A DNA stretch of 12,862 nucleotides from TMED27 sp050633165. Lineage in GTDB: Bacteria > Pseudomonadota > Alphaproteobacteria > Micavibrionales > Micavibrionaceae. The notes under the pieces were generated by a model that had not been told where the DNA came from, did no database searches, and saw only the letters and a program-made list of their open reading frames with translations. The translations under genes and the position numbers were made by a program. This document shows, one piece after another, positions 6,530-12,862 of this stretch (positions are counted from its first letter, which is position 1; every line of letters starts with the position of its first letter). The stretch is taken from NCBI GenBank assembly GCA_050633165.1, contig JBOEFZ010000018.1, positions 1-12,862 of the forward strand. The letters run 5' to 3'.

Positions 6530-7381
6530 ATGACACAAGAAAGCCAATACCCAGCCTCCACCCAAAAACTCCTCGCCAATCTCGGCGCTCTCACCAACAT
6601 GATGCGTCGCGTTGCGGTCGAGGCGGGGGAAATCACCCTTAAATATTTCGACATGCCCTGCGGTGAAGAGGCGAAGGCAGACGGTTCGCCCGTAACCCTC
6701 GCCGACCGCGAAACGGAAGTCTTTATCATCGAAAAAATAACCGCCATCACCGCCGGCATTCCCATCGTCGGTGAAGAATCCGTCTCTCTTGGCACTGCCG
6801 ACAATATCAAGGGGCATGATTATTTCTGGCTGCTCGACCCGCTTGACGGAACAAAGGAATTTATCTCCGGCGGCGGTGATTACACGGTTAATATCGCCCT
6901 CATCCACAACGGCACGCCCATCCTCGGCGTGGTCTACGCCCCCGTGAAGGGCGAGCTTTACGCCGGTTACACCGAAAAAGACGGCACGCGCAAAGCCATT
7001 CGCTGGGTTGAGGAAACCGATACGGAAAAAGAAATCTCCGTCCGTCCATACCCGATCCAGGGCCTCACCGTCGTTGCGAGCAAAAGCCACGGCGACACAA
7101 ACCGCCTCGACACTTTTCTCGAACAATTCAAAGTCGAAAAACTAGTAAAGCGCGGCAGCTCCCTAAAAATCGCCATCATCGCCGCCGCCAAAGCCGATAT
7201 GTACCCCCGCTTCGGCCCGACTTGCGAATGGGATACCGCCGCCGGAGACGCGGTTTTGCGTGCTGCTGGCGGCTTTGTCACTGATTGCGACGGGAAGGCC
7301 CTTACCTACGGCGGCAGCAACGAAAAATGGCTAAATTCTGAATTTATAGCAAGCAGTTTTGAGTGGTGGGGCGAAGATTAA
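6530..7381 (+). CDS. cysQ: 3'(2'),5'-bisphosphate nucleotidase, inositol monophosphatase family
   Basis: CysQ removes the 3' phosphate from PAP and PAPS, by-products of sulfate activation and sulfotransfer, giving AMP and APS. From the ATG at 6530 it is 283 residues; an in-frame TTG at 6512 would add six. The three metal-binding motifs of the family are intact: G-E-E-S at residues 81-84, D-P-L-D-G-T-K-E-F at 103-111 and W-D-T-A-A-G-D at 234-240. The K-E-F-I after the second motif and the C-terminal C-E-W-D context favour CysQ over true inositol monophosphatase. It is cytoplasmic or peripheral at the inner membrane, Mg2+-dependent and, in known members, lithium-sensitive. It fits functionally with cysD and the cysN-like gene at the left edge but lies about 5 kb away on the other strand. 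No strong ribosome binding site is seen before either start. Confidence 0.88.
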   Translation: MTQESQYPASTQKLLANLGALTNMMRRVAVEAGEITLKYFDMPCGEEAKADGSPVTLADRETEVFIIEKITAITAGIPIVGEESVSLGTADNIKGHDYFWLLDPLDGTKEFISGGGDYTVNIALIHNGTPILGVVYAPVKGELYAGYTEKDGTRKAIRWVEETDTEKEISVRPYPIQGLTVVASKSHGDTNRLDTFLEQFKVEKLVKRGSSLKIAIIAAAKADMYPRFGPTCEWDTAAGDAVLRAAGGFVTDCDGKALTYGGSNEKWLNSEFIASSFEWWGED

Positions 7382-7387
7382 CCTGTT

Positions 7388-7476
7388 CGTCATTGTGAGC
7401 GAAGCAATTCAACTCATACACTTACCGTAAAAACAGGAGGTGGATTGCCGCGTCGCTTACGCTCCTCGTAATGACG
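7388..7476. repeat. 89-bp CGTCATT-type palindromic repeat
   Basis: The left end CGTCATTGTGAGCGAAGCAA and the right end, TTGCCGCGTCGCTTACGCTC followed by CTCGTAATGACG, form an imperfect long inverted repeat. This matches the widespread alphaproteobacterial intergenic repeat that, from memory, reads CGTCATTGCGAGCGAAGC at one end. It begins 7 bases after the cysQ stop and may limit or stabilise that transcript. It shares only the terminal heptamer with the 5822-5914 repeat. Confidence 0.7.
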
Positions 7477-7503
7477 ATTAAATCACAAGCAAATCACAAG
7501 GGG

Positions 7504-7605
7504 AATGGCAAAGAGCGTTTTGTCTGAGCAAGGAACGATGAGCGTAGCGTGCAAGCGCACTTAAGTGAAGAGTGACGCGGTTCAGGCGAGACGATCGCAG
7601 CCATT
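7504..7605 (+). repeat. Foldable intergenic element resembling the structured repeat in layout
   Basis: Outer arms AATGGC (7504-7509) and GCCATT (7600-7605) enclose a 12-bp uninterrupted stem, CGTTTTGTCTGA (7516-7527) with TCAGGCGAGACG (7582-7593), that needs G-U pairs of a plus-strand RNA. Inside, GCGT (7542-7545) can pair with ACGC (7575-7578) and CAC with GTG around TTAA (7558-7567). The primary sequence is not clearly related to the 5068 and 9645 copies, but the nested layout is similar. Its right arm runs into the TAA stop codon of the repressor gene. A role as terminator or structured RNA is inference. Confidence 0.4.
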
Positions 7606-8224
7606 AAAGCCATTGCAGCTTTGCAATAACCCGCCCGATAATATTAAAATCCTCACGCTTTAAGGTGTGCGTTTGATAGCCCTTCCTCCGCGCAGAGATT
7701 TTAATCTCCGCTGGATCGGAATTGGGAATAAACTCGCAATGCCGCAACATAACCCCAAACCCGTCCGAAACGATAAACGTTCCGGCAGGGGATGGTTTGG
7801 TATCCGACATATCCACCAAAACCGGCTCGCCCCGCCGAAACTCCGGCTCCATTAGATTTTCCTGAACCGTAAAGATTTTGATTTGATCGGGCGGCGCGTT
7901 CGTACGCTGGCTAACAATCCCAGCGGGCAAGATCCAGCTCTCTTGTGGCACCGCGCCATCCGCCCCATCCCGCAAAAGCGGCACCTTCTCCCCCGCCAAA
8001 GCCTCCAGCCGATAAGCATTTGCCGGCATCGCCGCCGCATGCTCCCCATCCACGGGTAGGCCGAAAAATTTGCGCATTTGGTTGTATTCCTGCGCTTTAA
8101 TCTGGCGCGTATTGTTTAAAATCTTACTAATCGCCGGCGGCTCAAGTCCCAAAAAATGCGCCAGATCGGTCTTTGACCGGTCCGGGTTGCAATCAAACTG
8201 ATGCTTAAGCCATTGAGAATCCAT
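7604..8224 (-). CDS. CI/LexA-like repressor with a degenerate S24 peptidase domain
   Basis: From the ATG at 8224 (M-D-S-Q-W-L) the product is 206 residues; an ATG at 8245 would add seven. The N-terminal part (about residues 12-55) is a phage-repressor helix-turn-helix (K-T-D-L-A-H-F-L-G-L then P-A-I-S-K-I-L-N). After a linker, the C-terminal domain (about 95-206) aligns with LexA/CI/S24 domains, including G-E-P-V-L-V-D and I-I-G-R-V-I near the end. The usual G-D-S-M-x-P is E-N-L-M-E-P, so the nucleophilic serine is Leu124, and the catalytic lysine in the V-K-R motif is Arg161. Self-cleavage therefore looks lost, and the domain probably serves dimerisation or ligand sensing. The gene is divergent from an XRE regulator across a 19-bp inverted repeat, which suggests autoregulation. 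It is either a prophage-derived or a domesticated regulator. Confidence 0.85.
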   Translation of the reverse strand: MDSQWLKHQFDCNPDRSKTDLAHFLGLEPPAISKILNNTRQIKAQEYNQMRKFFGLPVDGEHAAAMPANAYRLEALAGEKVPLLRDGADGAVPQESWILPAGIVSQRTNAPPDQIKIFTVQENLMEPEFRRGEPVLVDMSDTKPSPAGTFIVSDGFGVMLRHCEFIPNSDPAEIKISARRKGYQTHTLKREDFNIIGRVIAKLQWL

Positions 8225-8256
8225 GTATATGAGTATGTCACGCATCGTATTTCACG

Positions 8257-8308
8257 TTAATTTCTATTTTGGAAAATCACACTTGAATGTTTCCAAAATA
8301 GAAATTAA
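8257..8308. promoter_or_regulatory. Paired operator: perfect 19-bp inverted repeat between divergent regulators
   Basis: TTAATTTCTATTTTGGAAA (8257-8275) is repeated as its exact reverse complement at 8290-8308, with a 14-base spacer. Each arm itself has partial dyad symmetry, TTTC-N7-GAAA, as expected of a dimer binding site; the two site centres are about 29 bp apart. It lies between the start codons of the repressor and the XRE gene. Two overlapping TATAAT hexamers (8318-8323 and 8323-8328) just to its right could serve the plus-strand gene. Confidence 0.7.
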
Positions 8309-8352
8309 TATGCAACTTATAATATAATTTTTCTTTGTAAGGATGTTTGTAA

Positions 8353-8730
8353 ATGCCTGACTATCCATTACCGCAATTTTTAAGCGACGATCTCCACACG
8401 CACACAAGGCTTCGTATGCTCCGCGATAAACATGGTCATACGCAAAAGGAAATCGCCCATGTGTTGAATGTTTCATTCCAACAAATCCAGAAATACGAAA
8501 CTGGAAAAAACCGTCTACCGGTTGAAAAACTTTACGCGCTCAAACATTTCTACGACGTGCCTTTCGAAATGTTTTTTGACAGCGATGAAGTGCCCAAAAC
8601 CCGTTATGAGAGTGATTTTATTATCGATCATATTTATGCGCGTTTAAAGCACATGAAAAACGGTGCAAGGCGCCAGCATCTCTGCCGCATCATCGACCTT
8701 CTTTTGCGAGAAAAAGAAGCGGTGGCATAG
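8353..8730 (+). CDS. Small XRE-family helix-turn-helix regulator
   Basis: This 125-residue cytoplasmic protein carries a standard Cro/CI helix-turn-helix at about residues 18-72: L-R-M-L-R-D-K-H-G-H-T-Q-K-E-I-A, then V-L-N-V-S-F-Q-Q-I-Q-K-Y-E-T-G-K-N-R-L. The S-F-Q-Q-I-Q-K-Y-E recognition helix is typical of alphaproteobacterial members. After it comes an L-K-H-F-Y-D-V-P segment and a C-terminal helical region (about 90-122) rich in arginine and lysine that could aid dimerisation. AAGGA at about 8338-8342 supports the ATG at 8353. It is divergent from the S24-like repressor and shares the 19-bp inverted repeat with it, so mutual or auto-repression is likely. Targets beyond this locus are unknown. 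Confidence 0.88.
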   Translation: MPDYPLPQFLSDDLHTHTRLRMLRDKHGHTQKEIAHVLNVSFQQIQKYETGKNRLPVEKLYALKHFYDVPFEMFFDSDEVPKTRYESDFIIDHIYARLKHMKNGARRQHLCRIIDLLLREKEAVA

Positions 8731-8782
8731 CGATAAGAGGTTCTTAACCTTTTTCGGTTACGTTTGTATGTGGAGAGGCATG

Positions 8783-9163
8783 ATGCGTAACGGTTTTAGT
8801 AAGACACATATCTATATGATCGGGGCAATATGGCTCACGGGGTTTGTCTTTGCGGCGGCTTTTGCTCTTGCGCCTGATCTCAATTTTTTTACCAAGGGTA
8901 TGGATAAAATCGCACATATGGCTGCCTTCGGCTTTCTAACCTTATGGCCCGCATTGCTGATCAAACACACACGCACGCTCCTTGTGATTGTATGCCTATT
9001 GTTCTTACTGGGGATCGCTGTAGAGCTGGTGCAGCATTACATCCCCCGCCGAAAACCCGATGTTATGGATGGTATTTTTAACACCCTCGGAATTTTGGCT
9101 GGGCTAAGCCTAGCAACCCTCATGAATCAGCTTAAGAAAACCTTGCTACCCGCCACGGCTTAA
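8783..9163 (+). CDS. VanZ-like membrane protein
   Basis: From the ATG at 8783, preceded by GGAG at 8772-8775, the product is 126 residues. It has four predicted membrane segments (about residues 10-28, 41-60, 66-84 and 100-114). The pattern D-K-I-A-H-M-A-A-F between segments, then V-E-L-V-Q-H-Y-I-P-R-R-K-P-D-V-M-D-G-I-F-N-T-L-G, matches the VanZ-like family signature (D-K-x-x-H, E-x-x-Q, R-x-x-D-x-x-D, N-x-x-G). VanZ itself gives low-level teicoplanin resistance, but most VanZ-like proteins have no known function. Upstream in-frame ATGs at 8663, 8768 and 8780 are possible, but 8663 overlaps the XRE gene and the others are badly spaced from the ribosome binding site. It is followed after 16 bases by the EamA-like gene, so the two may be co-transcribed. 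Confidence 0.8.
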   Translation: MRNGFSKTHIYMIGAIWLTGFVFAAAFALAPDLNFFTKGMDKIAHMAAFGFLTLWPALLIKHTRTLLVIVCLLFLLGIAVELVQHYIPRRKPDVMDGIFNTLGILAGLSLATLMNQLKKTLLPATA

Positions 9164-9179
9164 GGCATATCATAGCAAT

Positions 9180-9620
9180 ATGAGCATCTATCTTTTCTTC
9201 CCGATTTTCGCAGCCATGTTTTACGGCCTCGCCTTCGCTTTCACCGAAAAGGCGCTAAAACTCACGAATGTGAGCACATATCTGGCAATCAGCATAGTGT
9301 CCGGCGCGCTTATAATGCTGGCCTTCATAAAGCTAAAAGGCGAGCCGTTAAATTTCGATTTCGTCAAAAATAAATCTACCCTCGCCATCGTCCTCACCTC
9401 TGTCATCGCGCCTAGCTTGGGCTGGATCTTCACCACATTTGCCATCAAAACCACCTCCGCCAGCTACGCCGCCTTTGCGGAAATATCATACCCGCTTTTT
9501 ACGGTGCTCTTCCTCTTCACCTTCTTCGGCCTCCGCGCAATCGACTGGACCACCATAGCCGGCGGCCTCCTCATCATGACCGGATCATTCCTCATGATCT
9601 GGGGTAAAACAAAAAGCTAA
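9180..9620 (+). CDS. Single-domain EamA/DMT-like membrane transporter
   Basis: The 146-residue protein is almost wholly hydrophobic, with four or five membrane helices (about residues 2-20, 34-52, 68-90, 96-115 and 122-140). It matches one EamA domain of the drug/metabolite transporter superfamily: an N-terminal helix followed by F-T-E-K-A-L-K, the S-A-S-Y-A-A-F-A-E segment (where many members have S-A-x-x-A-x-x-x-x) and a final G-G-L-L-I-M-T-G-S-F-L-M-I helix. Usual EamA exporters have two such domains in about 300 residues, so this would work as a dimer in the manner of small multidrug-resistance proteins. The substrate is not predictable. It starts 16 bases after the VanZ-like gene, and there is no clear terminator before the structured repeat that follows. 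Confidence 0.8.
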   Translation: MSIYLFFPIFAAMFYGLAFAFTEKALKLTNVSTYLAISIVSGALIMLAFIKLKGEPLNFDFVKNKSTLAIVLTSVIAPSLGWIFTTFAIKTTSASYAAFAEISYPLFTVLFLFTFFGLRAIDWTTIAGGLLIMTGSFLMIWGKTKS

Positions 9621-9644
9621 AAAACCTTTGTAAATTTTGTGGTC

Positions 9645-9789
9645 AGGGCGTTGCCATACTACAAGCATCGCGCCGCGAAAATGCAGGTTTTCGAGAACCG
9701 CATCGCAGCGTACATTTGGTACGTGAGAAGCGGAAGCGTAGAAAAGCCGTATTTGCAGCAAGCAGGGCGTCGTAGCATCGCAACGCCCT
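9645..9789 (+). repeat. Structured repeat, copy 2
   Basis: Outer arms AGGGCGTTGC (9645-9654) and GCAACGCCCT (9780-9789) pair perfectly, and pairing continues with AT and CTAC/GTAG after single mismatches. GCGCC (9670-9674) can pair with GGCGT (9766-9770). The middle stem is AAATGC then GGTTTT with AAAGCC and GTATTT, with one bulged A. The apical hairpin is CGTAC (9710-9714), loop ATTTG, GTACG (9720-9724), fully Watson-Crick, where copy 1 has one G-U pair. It lies between the EamA-like gene and the convergent FNT gene, and its right arm ends within the FNT stop codon, so it could also stop transcription. Confidence 0.7.
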
Positions 9790-10576
9790 AAATCTCATCC
9801 CGCACCTGCGCGTAAGCCAACAGAGCAAACAACCCCGTCCCGCCAATTACATTGCCCGCACCCGCTGCGCCGATATATCCCCACGCACTCGCGATCGAAA
9901 TATCACCACCAAGCATCAGCACAAACGCCTCCGCCGATCCCGCGACAACATGTGTAAAATCACCAATCGCGATCAAATAGGTCATCATGAAAATCACGAA
10001 AAACTCGTTATTCTCCGCGCTCGGTAACATCCAAACCAGCGCAGCAATCAAGAACCCCGCCGGAATCCCCTGAATAAAAACCTCCCCCAACGGGCGGTGA
10101 ACCGCATGATGCGAAACCTCAAACACCGCCGCCAATTGCTCCACACTCGCAAAGCTGAATTTCGTGAGCAACATTGCAACAATAAATGTCCCGATCAAAT
10201 TCGCGCTAAACACCACCACCCACAAATTTAATGTCCGCTTCAAATTCCGCCATGCCGGATTATCAAAGAGCGGCAGCATCACCGTAATCGTATTCTCGGT
10301 AAAGAGCTGCAACCGCCCCATAATCACGATAATAAACCCGAACGTATAGCCGATATTCTCAACCAAAGGCTTCGCCGGATGATCGGGCAAATGCATTTTG
10401 AAATACGCCTCGGCCAGCATCGAAAAACAAATGCAAAACCCCGCCGCCAATCCCGACCAAGCCAGCGCAGGCAAGCTCCGCGCTAATTCAGCCGCTCCCT
10501 CGCGCGAGATGATTTCATAAACGCTGGATGATGCAAGGCGCAGCTTTTCTTTAATCCGTTGTTGTTGATCATGCAT
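9788..10576 (-). CDS. Formate/nitrite transporter (FNT) family channel, YfdC-like
   Basis: FNT proteins are pentameric inner-membrane channels for small monovalent anions such as formate, nitrite or hydrosulfide. The 262-residue product has a short charged cytoplasmic N-terminus (about 40 residues) and six membrane helices. Family features are W-S-G-L-A-A-G near residues 40-46, Q-L-F-T-E-N-T-I near 90-97 (the first broken-helix region), and G-D-F-T-H-V-V-A-G-S-A-E near 205-216, which carries the conserved pore histidine. The extended N-terminus and Q-L-F-T-E-N-T are like E. coli YfdC and relatives rather than FocA or NirC, so the substrate is uncertain. It starts 6 bases after the sodium:solute symporter gene and is surely in the same transcript. 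Its TAG stop overlaps the arm of the structured repeat. Confidence 0.88.
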   Translation of the reverse strand: MHDQQQRIKEKLRLASSSVYEIISREGAAELARSLPALAWSGLAAGFCICFSMLAEAYFKMHLPDHPAKPLVENIGYTFGFIIVIMGRLQLFTENTITVMLPLFDNPAWRNLKRTLNLWVVVFSANLIGTFIVAMLLTKFSFASVEQLAAVFEVSHHAVHRPLGEVFIQGIPAGFLIAALVWMLPSAENNEFFVIFMMTYLIAIGDFTHVVAGSAEAFVLMLGGDISIASAWGYIGAAGAGNVIGGTGLFALLAYAQVRDEI

Positions 10577-10582
10577 AATATT

Positions 10583-12022
10583 TTAATCTCTTTTGAAGGT
10601 CACAGGATGAGAAGGCTTAAACGATACCGCTTTTTGCACCACAAAACCAATGAAATATATCACAAAGCCCGTCGTAATTCCGATCAACGCCTCATAAACA
10701 AACGCATTCTGCCCCATAAACCGCCAGCCTAAACCCGCGCCTAAGCCCCCCGCAATCATAAGCAATACAATCGCCGGATGAACCTTCACCCTAAAACAGC
10801 GCAGCACAAGAAGCGGCGTAAACCCAGACCCCATCAAGGTAATCGAGAGCAACACAAGATCAAACACGCTCTTACTCGCATAAATCGCCAAAACACTCGC
10901 AAGCGCCGTCAGGCCAAGCGTGCAGCCCTTCAAAAACCCATAAGACTCCGCCCGTGATTTAAAAATATCCCGCGAAAGCGAAGCCGTCCCGCTCAAAATC
11001 AACGAATCCGCCGTCGAAATCGTCGCCGCAAAAATCCCCGCAAAGATCACCCCGACCAAAATCTCCGGCAACATATCCTCCGCCAGTTCGGGCAAAGCCA
11101 GCTCCGCATCAAACCCATCCACATCCGGCAACAACACCCGCGTACAAAGCGCCACAACATACGCCGTGCAGTAAAACAGCGCATAAGACCCCTCAAACCA
11201 CAAAATCGCGCGCTTGGTATCCTTAGGATTCTTCAGCGCCATAAACCGCGCCATCGTATGCGGAAAGCCGATAAAGCTAACCCCCAAACTCAACCACCCA
11301 AGAATAAACATCACCGGCCCATACGGATTATCAACCGGCAAAACTTGCACCAATTTCGGATCAATCGCCGCGAGGCTATCATAAAGCCCGCCAAATCCCC
11401 CCATCGCCATGAGGGATACAATCGCGAGCACCGTCATCGCCCCATACATCACCACAATCTGCGCCGCATCGGTCCAGATCGAGGCCCGTATCCCGCCCGC
11501 AAAGCAATATAGAACAACAATCACCGCCCCGACCAAAATCCCCCATGAATACTCCCAATCGAGCAATACATGCATCGCCTTCGCGCCGGCGGTTAATTGC
11601 GCTGCCGCATAAATAATCAATGCTGCCAAGCTGATAACGCCAAGCAAGACAAGGAAATAGGGGCGAGATTTCCCCATGCCCGCCGTCAAAAATTCCGAAT
11701 AAGAAATCGATTTCGTCCGATGGGATAAAGTCCGCAGCCGCCGCGAAATCATCGAAAACGCAAAGAGCGAGCCAAACAGGATGCCAAAAATAAACCAGGC
11801 CCCAGATAATCCATGCGCATACCCAAACCCGATAATTCCCGTAAAGCCAAACCCGCTGGCCGTACTCGCCGCGCCCGATAATCCGACAAGGGCAGGGGAC
11901 ACATTCCGCCCCGCCAACAAATAATCATCCGCTGTTTTCTGCTTTTGCCGAATGGACAACAACCCAATCGCCAAAAACCCCGCCAAAAATAAAAAGAAAC
12001 TCCAGATCATTTGCAAAAGCAT
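10583..12022 (-). CDS. Sodium:solute symporter family transporter, PutP-like
   Basis: This 479-residue inner-membrane protein, with about 13 hydrophobic segments, belongs to the SSS family, which imports organic solutes with Na+. Supporting motifs are D-D-Y-L-L-A-G-R at about residues 32-39, F-A-G-G-I-R-A-S-I-W-T-D-A-A-Q at 174-188 (the family signature), G-F-P-H-T-M-A-R-F near 252-260, and A-A-T-I-S-T-A-D-S at 332-340, where Ser336 and Thr337 match the Na2-site serine and threonine of PutP. The core is complete, so it should be active; the substrate (proline, acetate, pantothenate or other) cannot be assigned. A start at 12010 is possible. It begins 27 bases after the RTX gene and is followed after 6 bases by the FNT gene, which suggests joint transcription of the two transporters. 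Confidence 0.9.
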   Translation of the reverse strand: MLLQMIWSFFLFLAGFLAIGLLSIRQKQKTADDYLLAGRNVSPALVGLSGAASTASGFGFTGIIGFGYAHGLSGAWFIFGILFGSLFAFSMISRRLRTLSHRTKSISYSEFLTAGMGKSRPYFLVLLGVISLAALIIYAAAQLTAGAKAMHVLLDWEYSWGILVGAVIVVLYCFAGGIRASIWTDAAQIVVMYGAMTVLAIVSLMAMGGFGGLYDSLAAIDPKLVQVLPVDNPYGPVMFILGWLSLGVSFIGFPHTMARFMALKNPKDTKRAILWFEGSYALFYCTAYVVALCTRVLLPDVDGFDAELALPELAEDMLPEILVGVIFAGIFAATISTADSLILSGTASLSRDIFKSRAESYGFLKGCTLGLTALASVLAIYASKSVFDLVLLSITLMGSGFTPLLVLRCFRVKVHPAIVLLMIAGGLGAGLGWRFMGQNAFVYEALIGITTGFVIYFIGFVVQKAVSFKPSHPVTFKRD

Positions 12023-12049
12023 AAGGATAATGCCTGCAATTGCAATGCT

Positions 12050-12862
12050 TTACATGGTGATCAACACACCAGCCGCCTCCAGCCCCGCTTCATCGGTCAG
12101 ACCGTTGACTCCGTAAATCGTTGCAACGCGCGTGGAATTGTCAAAATCACCATTGCCCGTCACATCAACACGCAGGTCGGAATTCGCGCCCGTATCGGCG
12201 ATCTGCACAAAGTCGGTAATATCATCGGTAAGGGCATCATACCCGCTCAAAATATCGGAGATATCAAGCATATCCCCCTCCGCAACCGAAAAATCACGCA
12301 CATGATCCCGCGTAAATCCGGTGATCGCATCAAACAAAAACGTATCCGCGCCATCATCCCCGTAAAGATTATCGCGCCCCTTGCCGCCATTAAGGATATC
12401 ATCCCCGTTTCCACCATAAAGCGTATCTACCCCATTGCCACCAAGTAACGTGTCATTCCCGTCCCCGCCATTAAGGGTATCCTTACCGTTCCAGCCATCC
12501 AGAATATTATCCTGCTCATCGCCGCTAATCATATCGTTACGTTTTGATCCATAAACATTCTCGATATTAACCAGCGTATCTGATGCACCATCACCATCAT
12601 TCACGGCCTGCCCGATCGATAAATCAACCTCAACCGCATCGCTGGCTTTGTTATAATGCGCCCAATCCGAACCCGCACCGCCATCAAGGATATCAATCCC
12701 CTGTCGCCCGTGCATCGCGTCATCACCGCTTCCACCATATACAGTGTCCGCACCTTTATCACCGCTCAGGACATCATCCCCCGCGCCACCAAACAGCAGA
12801 TCATCATCATTCCCGCCACTAAGATAATCATCCCCGCCATAGCCATAGAGCGTATCCTCACC
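12050..12862 (-). CDS. RTX calcium-binding protein, type I secretion substrate, C-terminal part
   Basis: The reading frame is open from the right window edge, giving the last 270 residues of a larger protein; an internal ATG at 12715 is not the real start. The first 165 or so visible residues hold many nonapeptide repeats of G-G-x-G-x-D-x-L-x type (for example G-G-A-G-D-D-V-L-S, G-G-D-G-N-D-T-L-L, G-G-N-G-V-D-T-L-Y) that bind Ca2+ and fold into a parallel beta-roll outside the cell. They are followed by F-L-F-D-A, D-F-S-V-A-E-G-D-M-L-D-I-S-D-I-L-S-G-Y-D and a final V-I-A/T-I-Y-G-V-N-G-L-T region, which matches the C-terminal target domain of VCA0849-type type I secretion substrates. The catalytic or adhesive part is outside the window, so the role is unknown. 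One segment (about residues 60-100 of the visible part) departs from the repeat consensus. The stop is 27 bases before the symporter gene. Confidence 0.9.
   Translation of the reverse strand, partial: GEDTLYGYGGDDYLSGGNDDDLLFGGAGDDVLSGDKGADTVYGGSGDDAMHGRQGIDILDGGAGSDWAHYNKASDAVEVDLSIGQAVNDGDGASDTLVNIENVYGSKRNDMISGDEQDNILDGWNGKDTLNGGDGNDTLLGGNGVDTLYGGNGDDILNGGKGRDNLYGDDGADTFLFDAITGFTRDHVRDFSVAEGDMLDISDILSGYDALTDDITDFVQIADTGANSDLRVDVTGNGDFDNSTRVATIYGVNGLTDEAGLEAAGVLITM

Noticed and set aside
6500..7126. A 208-codon minus-strand open frame opposite cysQ
   Set aside because: cysQ has intact catalytic motifs across the same bases; the antisense frame has no domain or ribosome binding site.
7604..8730. 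A toxin-antitoxin pair or intact prophage control region
   Set aside because: Both genes are DNA-binding regulators, neither resembles a toxin, and no phage structural, integrase or attachment sequences are seen around them.
12583..12822. A histidine-rich plus-strand open frame that looks like a metal-binding peptide
   Set aside because: Its histidines arise from the reverse complement of the RTX aspartate codons; it is a shadow of the RTX repeats.
12345..12862. Regularly spaced similar units that might suggest a CRISPR array or tandem DNA repeat
   Set aside because: The period is set by the coding nonapeptide/octadecapeptide RTX repeats, the units vary and there are no unique spacers.

Overview
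The window looks like a chromosomal segment of an alphaproteobacterium of moderate GC content. The evidence is the mix of gene families (SapC, CysD/CysN, a YfdC-like FNT channel, an S24/XRE regulator pair with alphaproteobacterial phrasing) and intergenic repeats whose ends read CGTCATT...AATGACG and GTCATCCCGA...TCGGGATGAC, which I associate from memory with that class. The order or genus cannot be fixed from the sequence alone.

Left part (1-4076). On the minus strand there is a sulfate-activation module: cysD (ATP sulfurylase small subunit), a small lipoprotein gene, and the first 27 codons of a CysN-type GTPase that runs off the left edge. A repeat element overlaps the start codon of cysD. 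On the plus strand follows an O-antigen ligase/polymerase-like membrane protein, which converges with and overlaps by 4 bases ugd (UDP-glucose 6-dehydrogenase). Together with a CysQ-type phosphatase at 6530-7381, this suggests cell-surface polysaccharide synthesis next to APS/PAPS metabolism.

Middle part (4077-7603). On the plus strand are a SapC-family protein, a helix-turn-helix plus coiled-coil protein of the kind found beside plasmid replication genes, a secreted protein with eight cysteines in two similar halves, and cysQ. The gaps hold repeats: a structured 119-bp element (5068-5186), a 93-bp palindromic repeat (5822-5914), an 89-bp CGTCATT-type repeat (7388-7476), and a further foldable stretch (7504-7605).

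Regulator locus (7604-8730). A CI/LexA-like repressor on the minus strand and a small XRE regulator on the plus strand are divergent, separated by a perfect 19-bp inverted repeat that looks like a paired operator. The repressor's peptidase domain has lost both the catalytic serine and lysine.

Right part (8783-12862). VanZ-like and EamA-like membrane proteins lie on the plus strand. A second copy of the structured element (9645-9789) ends at the stop codon of a minus-strand series made of a partial RTX protein (type I secretion substrate), a sodium:solute symporter and an FNT channel.

The most unusual signal is the structured repeat family. Two copies share about 57 of 69 core bases, but their outer arms are unrelated in sequence while remaining self-complementary, and the internal stems show compensatory changes, as expected of a selected RNA or DNA hairpin. 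No CRISPR array, rRNA, tRNA or insertion sequence was recognised.
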